DNA of 64,000 bases from Omphiscola glabra (Eukaryota > Mollusca > Gastropoda > Lymnaeidae), in NCBI GenBank assembly GCA_964017045.1, contig OZ024797.1, forward strand, positions 16,326,863 through 16,390,862. The letters are read 5' to 3'. Both the position numbers and the translations under genes were made by a program. The first letter of the stretch is position 1, and the number at the start of each line of letters is the position of its first letter. A model generated the notes under the pieces. It made no database searches and had not been told where the DNA came from. It saw only the letters and a program-made list of their open reading frames with translations. Positions 31,101-40,346 of this stretch are shown piece after piece.

Positions 31101-34100
31101 TTGGCTGGAGTTTGTTCACTATTGGTGAGGTGAAAATATTGTCTGATCTTTTCATAAGGGGTGCGCCCCATCACATCTGCAACTGCAGGTACCCTCCACA
31201 GCTTATCAGCAGACCAGTAAAACTTTGTAGTTGGCAATTTATGCAGTCCAAATATAATATTGATGTAAAGGAATTGATGTCCTCATTTAAGACACCCTTC
31301 CACTGGGCATCTTTTTTTTGCCCATAGCTGCTTGCTGCTTTTCTGCGTATTTTTTCATTTCGACCACAATCATCTCCACCACGGCATCAGTCACAAGCAG
31401 TTTTAAGTAGTCTATTGGACTGCTGTCAATATGAAGGTCTTCTTCATCACTGTCGTTAGTGTCACTGTCAGCTGTTTTATTTTCCAATTCACTGTCTAAG
31501 TCTAGCGCATTTTTGTTTATCTCAATATCTGATTTGTCCTCGTTGTCTGAATTATTTACAACTGAATAATTAAACATTGAAGCAGCCCGACTTTCACACC
31601 ACGCAACTTTCAAACCATAAAAGTAGAAAAATTTTTTTTTTTTTTTAGAAGCAGCTATATTCTTACTTCCTAAAAATTCCAAAGCTATGCGCAAGGCAAC
31701 AATGCTTCTTGCAATATTGTGTGTTATGTGCACGTTGCTCTGCGTGATGGCGCATTTGGTCGCATTAGTAGCGAGGTGGGTATGTCGCATTTGGTCGCAA
31801 TAGTAGCAAATAAGTTAACAAGATCTATGCAGTTTCTAAACATTTTGGATTTAGTGGGTCCCATGGCAGCTGCTTTCTCATCTGCATATTTTTAGAGTGC
31901 CTCCATCAACGTGGCTGTAGAGAACAACTTGAAAATTGAACAAGGCGTCAGATATTTCTTCCTCTCACCTCTTGCTATTGATTCAGGAAAATGGGCTCCA
32001 GCTGGTCCTTCAAACCTCAAAGCAGGAATATGCTTTGGTGATGCAGGGTCCAAATCACCATAACTGTGAAATAAAAATAAATGTATACATTTTAGATATG
32101 ATATAGGCTTGAAAGAAGTGTTTATATAATTGAACACAATTAATTCTAACACATTATTGAATTTTACTAATCTAGAAAAAATTATAAGCTTAATATCAAT
32201 TAGAATATAATAACAGTGGAAATATGGATGCCACTTTGTAGCCTAGAGACTAAGGGAAATGTAATTTGTTATAGGTTTGGGAAAAAATTAATAATAAAAC
32301 AAACAATTCATAAAAAAGGAATACAAATATATTTTCTAAAACACATTTTATATTCCACTGCTGTCATATATAAGCATAAAAGTAGTGAAGCAATTGCATT
32401 TGTGAAAAGTCTGATCAGTTGAAGAACTTTGTAACAATGAAAAAACTATTACCTTCAATAGTGAACTTTTCCACCTGTAAAAGGCAAGATATTCTCAATA
32501 TCACTGTATTTTTATTCCTTCTCTCCAACAGAAGTTTCATTTTCACCAGCAGTGTAAGCACTTTTTTGTCAGATGACGAATATTCAGCCATAATTGTAAA
32601 AAATTGTGGGTGACAGATATCGAGAAAAATTGAGATCATTGTCTAGAGTCACACGTGACCAAAATGTCAATATAACGTACTATGAGAGTTAAAGTCACTA
32701 GTCACTAACATGTTACTACGTTACGTGTTCAGCTCCCTCCACACCCTCTTCCTAGTCCTACTGCCTTTTAATGTATTATATTATGCTTCTACAGCACAAT
32801 AAATTGTAATTATGTAATTAGTAATAGTAAGTTAATAAATTAATATGGAACAGAATGTAGTTAATGACATATTCATGAATATCAATAATTTCATGTAGAC
32901 TTAGTGCAGTTGTAGTGTAATCCTAGACCAGTAGTAAGAAGACTATGTTACCAAATACAATGTTAGATCGAAGGAATTTTTAATAACAACCTAGAAGAAA
33001 AAACTGTGTTTTTAAAGTGGCGCAAACACACGGCTGCTAAAATAGAGAGGGGAAAGAGAGAGAATCTGCTGTTTTAGCTACCTCCAGAGAGAAACAAAAA
33101 TAGGAAAAAACATTAAATTTATTGGTCAACCCCCTTTCCTGGTGTAATCTCAGCTGGTACATTAATTTCATAGTGAACAGAGTAACTTTATTGTATCCCT
33201 CTAGATTTACATTTACAGCAAGAAGTGTCAGCAACCTGCAGCAGCTCCCTTCCCTCAACTAAAACACTTTCTTTAAAATAATGAAAACCCAACTTACAGC
33301 TTCATAGATTACACTTTATTCCAGGTTCCACCATTTTGTGGTGAATGTAGCAACTTTATTGTATCCTCTACCTCTAGATATGCGGCAAGAAGTGTCAATA
33401 ACGACAACATGCGGTGGCTCCCATCCTTCAACTTACACATGTGTGCTATAACATTTAGCCTCTGGCTAATTTGGAGAGATAGCACCGTGAATTCATTTGT
33501 GTGTTTATTGCAGGACCCTGGTTCCGATAGGGTCAAAACACAGGTTAGGGATAAATTTAGGTTTCAGGTTAGGTTTAGATCGTGTCGACCAAGATGGTGG
33601 CCATAGTAAAAGACGTGGTGCTATCTCTTCAAATTTACCTAGCCTCCTTTTATATCTCATTTTGGCTAATGTCTAGTTATGGAGTCATGGCGTCATTTGC
33701 GTGTTTTGTTGTGTTGCTGATGACTTTAGCCACTTTAGGGTTCAGGTTAGGTTTAGGGATAGATTTAGGGTTCAGGTTAGGGTGAGGGATACATTTAGGA
33801 AGTTTTTTCATTATTTTTAAACGTTTTATTCTTAATTTTACGGGTGGTGTCAAACAAGATGGCGGCCATGGTAAAAAATGCGGACCCATCTCTCGAAATT
33901 TACCCTCATTTTAAATGTTATAATTAACCACCCAATGAAATATTCACGTACATCATTCCAACGGGGTATTAATAATAATAAAAAAAGAAAAGTAAATCCA
34001 AGAATAAACAAAGGGAATTCACTCATCCCTGTACGGAGAGCGAAATGTCATGCGTACATTGTCCACTTACTCATTGTCAACAACACTCTTATCTTAATAT

Positions 34101-34321
34101 TAACTCTTAGTCTTAACAACTGAAACTGAACCAGTACCAGCAAACAAAGATGGACAACAGAAAGATAAAATCAGGGTCAATTTAACCAATGGTAAATTAT
34201 TACGTACAGTAGTAACAGTCATTAATTTAGTTATTCTGCTTTTTAATTGATTGTACAGTGACTTCTGTGCTAGCTGTTCTTTAACTTTTCTAGCACGGTA
34301 GGCAGCAAGTTTTGACTCCAT
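25180..34321 (-). CDS. SAYSD1: SAYSD1, SAYSvFN domain-containing protein 1 (2 coding exons, complete)
   Basis: ER membrane protein reported in vertebrates and insects to engage UFMylated ribosomes at stalled translocons. Exon 1 is 34208-34321 (38 codons, starting MESKLAAYRARKVKEQLAQK) with donor GTACGT. Exon 2 is 25180-25608 with acceptor TTTTTTTCATCAG. Both junctions are phase 0 and the joined protein is 180 aa; human SAYSD1 is 183 aa. Exon 1 matches the family N-terminus (M-E-x-x-L-A-x-x-R). Exon 2 has an acidic linker, then two hydrophobic helices at about residues 98-116 and 119-135 containing WGLFIELQFG, then the signature SAYSVFN (147-153) and GTLTAEQL (161-168). The gene converges on COG2. 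Its 8.6 kb intron carries a SINE, a hAT element and a piggyBac remnant on the same strand. I found no exon between the two. Confidence 0.93.
26283..26735 (+). mobile_element. tRNA-derived SINE with LINE-like hairpin and (ATT)n tail
   Basis: Starts GCTGGGTGGCCGAGTGGTCT, like a tRNA-Leu/Ser head. The A box is TGGCCGAGTGG (26289-26299) and the B box GAGTTCAATCC (26334-26344). The body holds a duplicated segment (about 26385-26453 and 26511-26580, containing CTCGTTAACCTTGGACGGCA). The 3' end has a GCGCTTCGAGCC...GAAGCG hairpin, an AATAAA and an (ATT)n tail. TACATG flanks both ends and may be the target duplication. The hairpin and tail resemble CR1/L2 LINE ends, suggesting that such a LINE mobilised it. 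Confidence 0.8.
26755..27180. repeat. Degenerate GGGATCCC/ATGGGGTC tandem repeat
   Basis: About 17-18-bp units built from the palindrome GGGATCCC and ATGGGGTCGG, diverging between copies; some 20 units. Short ORFs across it are repeat artefacts. Confidence 0.75.
27522..27841. mobile_element. hAT MITE with perfect 8-bp duplication
   Basis: 320 bp. Begins CAGGGGTTGGGAATC and ends GGTTCCCGACCCCTG, flanked on both sides by TTATAAAT (27514-27521 and 27842-27849). Internal GAGAGCCATGGACACCACAT, CTGTGAGAGCCATACAT and TGGCTCTCGAGCCA place it with hAT MITEs known from vertebrate and insect genomes. I cannot name the family with certainty. Confidence 0.85.
28271..28341. repeat. 19-bp tandem repeat, about 4 copies
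   Basis: Unit AAATGAAAATGTGGTATTC with small changes. Confidence 0.75.
28935..29433. mobile_element. TIR element with G-rich subterminal blocks
   Basis: Imperfect inverted ends: GGTCGAGAATTTGTGACACA at the left, and on the complementary strand of the right end GTTCGAAAATTGTGTCACAC. Long G runs (28972-28985 and 29337-29355) lie just inside. GTGACGTCAC near 28999 recalls the Harbinger-like element at 12625-14254. Boundaries are approximate. Confidence 0.5.
29434..30367. other. SAYSD1 intron sequence, possible end of the piggyBac remnant
   Basis: No gene. 30100-30367 may hold the decayed C-terminal coding part and 3' end of the piggyBac copy at 30368-31580, but no cysteine-rich C-terminal domain and no CCC/TTAA terminus could be identified. 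Confidence 0.35.
30368..31580 (-). pseudogene. piggyBac (PGBD-type) transposase, frameshifted
   Basis: A DDE transposase copy broken over at least three frames on the - strand. 31580-31290 gives the acidic N-terminus (MFNYSVVNNSDNEDKSDIEI). About 31285-30812 gives GLHKLPTTKFYWS, RTPYEKIRQYFHL and LSVDEAMVGFRGR. About 30829-30540 gives FDDFFSSPKITEDLL, which carries the first catalytic Asp, and WTDK, the expected second. About 30560-30368 gives NYNSGMFGVDLLGQ, the expected third, and KWWWYVFWYLIDLSMVN. These follow the order and spacing of piggyBac transposases. Frame breaks lie near 31265, 30820 and 30555, and a stop follows NSFL. It is a fossil in the SAYSD1 intron, same strand, probably transcribed only as intron. 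Terminal repeats were not found. Confidence 0.85.
31830..32600 (-). other. Exon-like ORF fragments, unresolved
   Basis: Two - strand segments look coding. About 32591-32475 reads MAEYSSSDKKVLTLLVKMKL and then CLLQ before a possible GTGGAA donor. 32063-31900, after a good acceptor (TTTTATTTCACAG), reads GDLDPASPKHIPALRFEGPA and HFPESIARGERKK. The HFPE...I pattern resembles the linker before the piggyBac cysteine-rich tail. Near 31859-31899 a KYADEKAAAMG reading resembles KYAEKQQAAMG of the transposase N-terminal part (about 31320-31360). Phases of the two segments do not join simply. It may be a second, older piggyBac copy. Confidence 0.3.
33165..33437 (+). repeat. Dispersed repeat family A, two copies
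   Basis: Copies at about 33165-33262 and 33338-33437, each with a GTAACTTTATTGTATCC or GCAACTTTATTGTATCC core and then CAAGAAGTGTCA. As at 2.3-2.5 kb, two copies lie in tandem, here in inverse orientation. Confidence 0.6.
33465..33905. repeat. Inverted-repeat segment with GGTTAGG motifs
   Basis: AATTTGGAGAGATAGCACCG (33468-33487) is mirrored by GTGGTGCTATCTCTTCAAAT (33617-33636). A third related piece lies at 33865-33905. Between them GGTTCAGGTTAGGTTTAGG-type motifs recur, along with AAGATGGTGGCCAT / AAGATGGCGGCCAT. It looks like a composite MITE, not telomeric DNA. Confidence 0.45.
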
Positions 34322-34591
34322 GTTGAATGTTGATAAAAAGTGCTGCTAAAATGATCTCCGAAAGAAGAGAGCTCTTAAAACAAAATAGGACACGTCAAAA
34401 GATTTCGTCAAGCCTTATATTTAGAATAATTCTTAGAAATCAGATGACTATAAAACCAAAAAAATACATTCTAAGAACAACGCAAACTTAAAAGCCGAAA
34501 AATTATATAACTATTTTAATTTACACTCATTAAATTTGTTAAAATAATGTAAGAACCAGTCAATTTTTTAGATTAAAATGTTAATAGAGAA

Positions 34592-34735
34592 AACATGATT
34601 GTTGACGTCAACTAATCTACCCCCCTCCGGCCCTCCCCCTTGTCAACAATGCCTGACAATGGTCAAATATTTCAAAACCCCCTTCCTACCCCACCCCCCA
34701 TATTTGTTGATATAATTAATGGACGACCCCATTGC
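34592..34735. mobile_element. TIR element fragment upstream of SAYSD1
   Basis: Ends with TTAATGGACGACCCC. C-rich tracts and GTTGACGTCAAC recall the Harbinger-like ends at 12625 and 14254, but the left terminus is unclear. It lies about 270 bp upstream of the SAYSD1 start codon. Confidence 0.4.
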
Positions 34736-34968
34736 ATTTTTCTCTATATTTTACTGGTAATGAATGAATAGTTAATTAAAATGGTTAAATATGTCTTTTA
34801 AAATAAATAACATCTCTCTTGACTGTCAGTGAGCCACAGATCTAATCAATAAAAACTGATATGAAAAGAAAGTGGCACTGGGGACTTGAGTTCGAGGTGA
34901 ACAAATAAAAATCAATTATTCTAACCCACAAAAGTGTCTCATACATTAAGATAGTTGAAGCATAAACT

Positions 34969-35157
34969 CGATGGCGTAGGAAGGTGGAGATAATGTGGGT
35001 GTGGGGGGGGGGGGTCCGCCGGGGAAGCACTTTTTACTGCATGTTGAAGGGTGGCATTCGCTGCCAACTTCATATATTTTTGTCCTGGGGCCTGTTGTGG
35101 GGGAGGTGGTGAGATATTGACCCGCCCCGAATGAACCTAACCCTAGCTACGCCATTG
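34969..35157. mobile_element. hAT MITE, CAATGGCGTAGC family
   Basis: 189 bp. CGATGGCGTAGGAAGG at the left pairs with CCCTAGCTACGCCATTG at the right. Flanks CATAAACT and CATGAACT agree at 7 of 8. A G run (34998-35013) lies in the interior. Confidence 0.75.
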
Positions 35158-36438
35158 CATGAACTAGATACATGATAAGCTTTTTCAATCTGAATAGAAG
35201 ACACATTTGGCGTCGATAGGGGTTCAGGGGGCTGTTCATCCCGGGTGGCACTTTTTTCTTTACATGGAAAAAAACGGGGGGGGGGGGCATTTTTATCAAA
35301 TTGTAGTGGGTTTATTTGTGTGAAAGGGGGAATAAATAAATTCCTTTACCCTTCCCAGCTGTCACTAGCTCTGAGCTAATGGACTGTCATTTTCACTATA
35401 TTGTAAATATGCCATACTCAGTGAGCTCTGTCATAGACTAGACTACAGATCAAAGATCCAACAATGTGACGTCTGACAAGTATTGTTAGCAGACGTGATA
35501 CATATTATATATTGCTAACCGAATTCTATATTTTATTAATCCATGGATCGGAAACAACACTTCTGATAGCTTTTTAAAAAAAAATCTCCGCACCACCCCC
35601 CAGCCCCCCCCCCCAAATTCATTTGCAGTTTGGCTGGTGTGCAGTATGAGATTAAGCCCCTCCCCATTTTAATTGTCTGACCTTTTAAGTTCCTGTTAAA
35701 TTTTTATTAATTGAACAAATAATAATCTCAAAACGTATGTTATTTTGATTCGTCTTTATTCATGATTCCCCTACAAATATTATTTAAACTTTTAAAATTG
35801 TTTTTTTTTTTGTATTTCTTATTTATTGTTATTATGCTGTATAATATGCAATCGTTGCTATTGATCTGAGTCCGTGTAAATTTAGTTTTAAGATGACAAA
35901 TGTCCAAGCTACACAGCAATTTCTGACTTTTGAAAATGTTTACAAAATTTTATATCCATATATATATATATATATATATACATATATATACGGACAGTTT
36001 GTATTTTCGCCCCGTTGTCCGTACTAATTTTTGCGTCCACATTTTCCGTACTTTCCTCTCGTCGTCCGGCTTGTCCGTACTTTTTGGCAGCGACGATTGC
36101 TGTCTTATTTCCATTTGTCTTATGTTATTTCTCCGCAAAGGCCAGCGCAGAGAATAGTTGACAGTCCAAAAATAGTATATTTTAATCTCCAATGCTGTAA
36201 AAATATCACACAATGTTGTGTAGGAATTATCGTCATATTGTTGCTATTTCTTTTCACAAATGAACTAGTTAGATATCGCTTCACTAGAGCCTACTCAGTA
36301 GTAGCAGTCAGGGTCGAATTATGACTTGCTGAGGCCCTAAGCTTTACAAAATCCAGAGGCCCCCTACCGTTTGAAATTACTTTAGCTGGTCACAGAAACA
36401 TTGAAAATATGTAGCTGGCAGATTGCGAGGCCCTAAGC
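35158..36438. other. Intergenic, no gene
   Basis: Contains G or C homopolymer runs (35277-35288, 35601-35613) and a (TA)n microsatellite at about 35957-35991. 36309-36438 is probably part of an old hAT-type repeat (GAGGCCCTAAGC appears twice). No coding region supported. Confidence 0.4.
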
Positions 36439-36653
36439 CAGCGGTTCTCAACTTGTGGGTCGCGACCCCCTTGGTTTTTTTTTTGGGGGGGGGGGGGTAA
36501 ACGACTCTTTCCCAGGGGTCACCTAAGACCATCGGAAAACTCATATGCTCTAAGGTTATGAAGTAGCAACGAAAATAATTTTGTGGTTGGGGTCACCACA
36601 ATACGAGGAACAATAGTAAAGGGTCGCGGCATTAGGAAGGTTGAGAACCACTG
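36439..36653 (+). mobile_element. SPIN-like hAT MITE with intact ends
   Basis: Begins CAGCGGTTCTCAACTTGTGG and ends GGTTGAGAACCACTG. The interior has CACCTAAGACCATCGGAAAA, TATGAAGTAGCAACGAAAAT and GGGTCGCGGCATTAGGAAGG. Flanks CCCTAAGC and ACCTAAGA agree at 6 of 8. A T-run followed by a G-run has expanded near the left end (about 36475-36498). Confidence 0.85.
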
Positions 36654-37390
36654 ACCTAAGATGTAGCTTATTTAGCTTATAGGCAAATCTGGTACTTGTA
36701 GCAGTATTACAGTAATATTTTGTCCACCGTATCTTAAATATGGTAGTTCAGTGTTTCCTAGAATGTTTCGATTCCCGGCGCTTATGCCAAATTTAGGTTT
36801 TCACTATTCTTTTGCTGCCCCCCCCCCCCCTCGGATACTAGTTTTCAGTTAAGTGCTATTTTTCATTTATTCTGTTTTTTACTGTTGTTAGTTCACTGCG
36901 GAGGAAATGCTTCACCTGGGGCGAAGCCGGAAAATGGTGCAACTTAATAGGCCTATATAGAAAAGGTGCCCCAGGGGTGGATCAGTAAAAAAGACGATTT
37001 TTGCCCCCTCCCTCGTCTTTCTGAAGTATATGGGATTTGATATTTTAATGCACCAGTAAGACCATATCTAAAGAAGATTTTGGCACCCGCTGCGACTGCC
37101 CTATTTGCCCCATTTTCATGGCTCTGGCTGAAGGCAACATGACAGCAAGAGCGACGCGGCGTATATTATGGGGACCAATGGGCTGGCCAAACGGTCAGCG
37201 GTATAAACCCGCGACACAAATAATTTTTTATTCATGTGACGTCACAATTATCTATTAAATTATTTGATTTATTGGTGTTTTTTTGGGGGTGGGGGCTAAA
37301 AGTTTCTTGTAAGTACGAGTTTTGGTTGGGGGGGGGGGTCCAAAATACGTCAAGCACAACACCACCACCCCACCCCCGCTGTGAGCCTTT
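36654..37390. other. Intergenic, no gene
   Basis: Homopolymer C/G runs at 36819-36830 and 37328-37338. 37230-37345 (GTGACGTCACAATTATC then G-rich blocks) looks like another end of the TIR family seen at 28935-29433. Nothing else recognised. Confidence 0.4.
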
Positions 37391-38466
37391 GTGTCTGTAC
37401 TTAGCAAGCTTACTAGGCTCATACATATGACGATGGCTAACTCCAAAAGTAGAATCAAGGTGCAGGGAGAATACTCAAGAGAGTTCCCAGTTAATCGGGG
37501 CCTCAGACAAGGAGACTCCCTTTCATGTATCCTGTTAAACATCACGCTAGAAAAAATTATTAGAAGCATACACATGAGCACCAGTGGAGCCATAACAAGT
37601 TACTTCCACAGAGGTAATACAGAACAACCACCACCAGGAACCTTATATAGCCAGCCATTGCAGTACCTGGCATACGCAGACGATATAGCGCTACTGGGTA
37701 GAAACAGTAATAACATAATTAAAGCATTCAGGGATCTTGAAAATGCCCCAGTCAAAGCTGGTCTTGATGTAAAATGAACCAAAGACAAAATATAAGAAAA
37801 TGTCACGAAACTCCCACGCTGATGACAACATCACTATAGACAACCACACATTTGAGAGAGTGGCTACTTTCAAATATCTGGGGGCAACTATAAACGAGCA
37901 CAATGAAATAATGTTGGAGGTGAAGAAAGGATAACAGCAGGCAACCGTTCCTATTTCAACCTACAAAAGCTACTGGGAAGCTGAAACCTCTCAAGGGGAA
38001 CAAAGTAGACAATATATACCACTATCATAAGACCAGTAGTAACTTATGCTAGTGAGACTTGGCTCTTACCAGAAAAACAGAGAACGGGAGAGGAAAATCC
38101 TTAGAAAAATTTACAGCCCAATGATGGAAAATGATATCTGGAGGGTCCGTACAAACCAAGAGCTATACAAATTTGAACAAAGACCCACCCATAGTCGCAA
38201 CAATAAAAAAGGCTTACTGCGCTGGGCAGGACATATTGAAAGGATGCTGGAATGTAGAGCAGCAAAAGTGATATACAGGCAGAAACATAGGGGCAGACTC
38301 ACCGGTCGCTCAAGGCTGAGATGGATCGACGATGTAGAGAAGGATTTACACCAGTTGGGGGTTCGCGCATTGAGGCGGAAAGCCATGGATCGTTCCGAAT
38401 GGAATGATGTAGAGGAGCAGGCCAGGGCCCTACATGGGCTGTAGCGCCACTGATGATGATGATGAC
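37391..38466 (+). pseudogene. 5'-truncated LINE reverse transcriptase
   Basis: The + strand reads, with frameshifts, as the second half of a non-LTR reverse transcriptase. 37394-37774 has KVQGEYSREFPVNRGLRQGD and the catalytic YADD box (37673-37684, YADDIALLG). In a new frame, 37790-37915 has FERVATFKYLGATINEHNEI. About 37930-38070 has TAGNRSYFNLQKL and IIRPVVTYASETW. 38046-38441 has LLRWAGHIERM and RSRLRWIDDVEKDL before a stop. The copy ends in a (TGA)n microsatellite tail at 38447-38466. The fingers and endonuclease are absent, as expected of 5' truncation. The clade is RTE- or Jockey-like but not settled. Not functional. Confidence 0.85.
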
Positions 38467-38539
38467 TTTGTGTCCGTACTTGGCATCCGGAAAATCTGGA
38501 AAGCTTAATATATATACATATATATATATAAGTGTATAT

Positions 38540-39336
38540 AATATGCTAGATAATATAGCCCGCCAAATAATATAGCCCGCCAAACATTGGCGGCAGCAAT
38601 GCATGAACTCCCCATCTACTAAAGCTATTTGACAAAACATGAACTCAAGTAACGCATATTTCAAAATTCCAATTTTAGCTCCACCCCTTCCCCCAGGATA
38701 CGTCGCTGCTCACTTTTTATTTCACGCCAATGAACTATATTAAATATTCTGATGTCCCAACAACTTTTAACCCGAATTGTTTTTTACACCATACTAAATT
38801 GCGACGATTTCATTTTCCGAAAATAATATATTACGCGCCAAACGCAGTATTATATAAAAAAATATCATTTAGCGATTGCGATAAAACTTTGGTGAGCCCG
38901 TGCTTTTTTATGAGTCCTTACAACAACCCTTTTAAACTATTCCGTTTTGGGCCGTTGGCTCTAAATTCATTTTTTTTCCTTATATGAGCAATGCAAAAAT
39001 AATTTCCGTATGAGGCAGTATGAGCTCCAATACCATCTATGCGATGACGACAAAACTTTGTGAGATTTTGTGCGCACGCCCAAAAAGGTTTCTGAATTAT
39101 TACAACCATTTTCAATATTCCATTTTGATCCATGGGCCCTAAATTTGTTTTTTCTGATATGAGCTATGTAAATATAATTTCAAACAGAGCTAATGCATGA
39201 GTGGATGGAATTTAATCAAATACAAACAGCGATACTTCCGTTTGTGTGGGACATAATTTCGTAGGTTTCTGAATTGTTACAACCATTTGCAAATTTCTTT
39301 GAGTGGCATTGCAACGCATGCCGGGTACTCGCTAGT
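38540..39336 (+). mobile_element. Candidate non-autonomous Helitron
   Basis: The right end reads GCAACGCATGCCGGGTACTC then GCTAGT, the usual Helitron 3' pattern (CTAG just before a T). The interior has three degenerate copies of a roughly 150-175-bp unit starting near 38870, 39041 and 39227, each with GAATTRTTACAACCAT-like or CCTTACAACAACC motifs. No inverted termini and no target duplication, as expected. The 5' end is uncertain. Confidence 0.42.
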
Positions 39337-39431
39337 ATATATACACACACGACATCCTTCCTTCTTCGAGAGACGAAGGAGAAAGAAGCATTGAGAAACT
39401 TAGCCCTGGACGGCACAAACTACAACTTTCA

Positions 39432-40057
39432 CCACTGTCCATAAGTCAATGTGGGGTAGCGGGCCCAGAGGCTAGTTGCCTAGTCAACTTCCAGTGCTGC
39501 ATAGGCCACTGTCCATAAGTCAATGTGGGGTAGCTGGCCCAGGACCGCGAGGGTAGTTGCCTAGTCAACTTCCAGTGCTGCATAGGCCATTGTCCATAAG
39601 TCAATGTGGGGCAGCGGGTGCTGAGGCTAGTTGCCTAGTCAACTTCCAGTGCAGCATAGGCCCCTGTCCATAAGTCAGTGTGGGGCAGCGGGCCCAGAGC
39701 CTAGTTGCCTTATAGTCAACTTCCAGTGCAGCATAGGCCACTGTCCATAAGTCAGTGTGGGGAAGCGTGCCCAGAGGCAAGTTGCCTTATAGTCAACTTC
39801 CAGTGCAGCATAGGCCACTGTCCATAAGTCAGTGTGGGGCAGCGGGCCCAGAGGCTAGTTGCCTTATAGTCAACTTCCAGTGCAGCATAGGCTACTGTCC
39901 ATAAGTCAGTGTAGGGCAGCGGGGCCAAGACCCAGAGGCTAGTTGCCTTGTCAACTTCCAGTGCAGCATAGGCTACTGTCCATAAGTCAGTGTAAGGCAG
40001 CGGGGCCAAGACCCAGAGGCTAGTTGCCTCGTCAACTTCCAGTGCAGCATAGGCTAT
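39432..40057. repeat. Minisatellite, unit about 75-95 bp, about 8 copies
   Basis: Unit contains CACTGTCCATAAGTCAATGT, GGGGTAGCGGGCCCAGAGGC, TAGTTGCC and GTCAACTTCCAGTGCAGCAT. Length varies by small indels such as TTATA and CAAGACC. Confidence 0.9.
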
Positions 40058-40346
40058 TATAAATATCTTTCCAAGCTTTCAGGTCTCTGACTATCTTATC
40101 TAATTCATACCAACAACATACCAGCGCTTGTCTTGCTATATTTGGCATGGATTTTTTCATAGTGTCATCTATCCCTCTCCAACATTTTTTCCGGATTTCT
40201 TGCTCCTCTGGTATTTGTGTTGTTATTTCCCTCGCTGCTGTGATTGAGATTTTGTGGAACCATTTAATGTTCATGATTTTACGCAGGCAATCATTCACGA
40301 TTTTCCCCCCAGTTTTAGTCATTCCATTAAGAGGGAGGGCATACAC
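40058..40346 (-). pseudogene. LINE reverse transcriptase C-terminal fragment
   Basis: The - strand is open and gives KIVNDCLRKIMNIKWFHKIS, QEIRKKCWRGIDDTMKK and NIARQALVCCWYELDKIVRDL. This corresponds to the region after the reverse transcriptase in a second LINE type (usual form: LRRIMNIRW...EEI..RRWRWIGHTLRK...NIARQAL). It is a different family from 37391-38466 and is truncated on both sides by the minisatellite and by unique DNA. Confidence 0.75.

Noticed and set aside
33690..33800. Interstitial telomere repeat
   Set aside because: GGTTAGG-like motifs are irregular (GGTTCAGGTTAGGTTTAGG) and belong to an inverted-repeat segment; no (TTAGGG)n array.
37391..38444. An active LINE
   Set aside because: The reverse transcriptase reads only with several frameshifts and lacks its 5' half.
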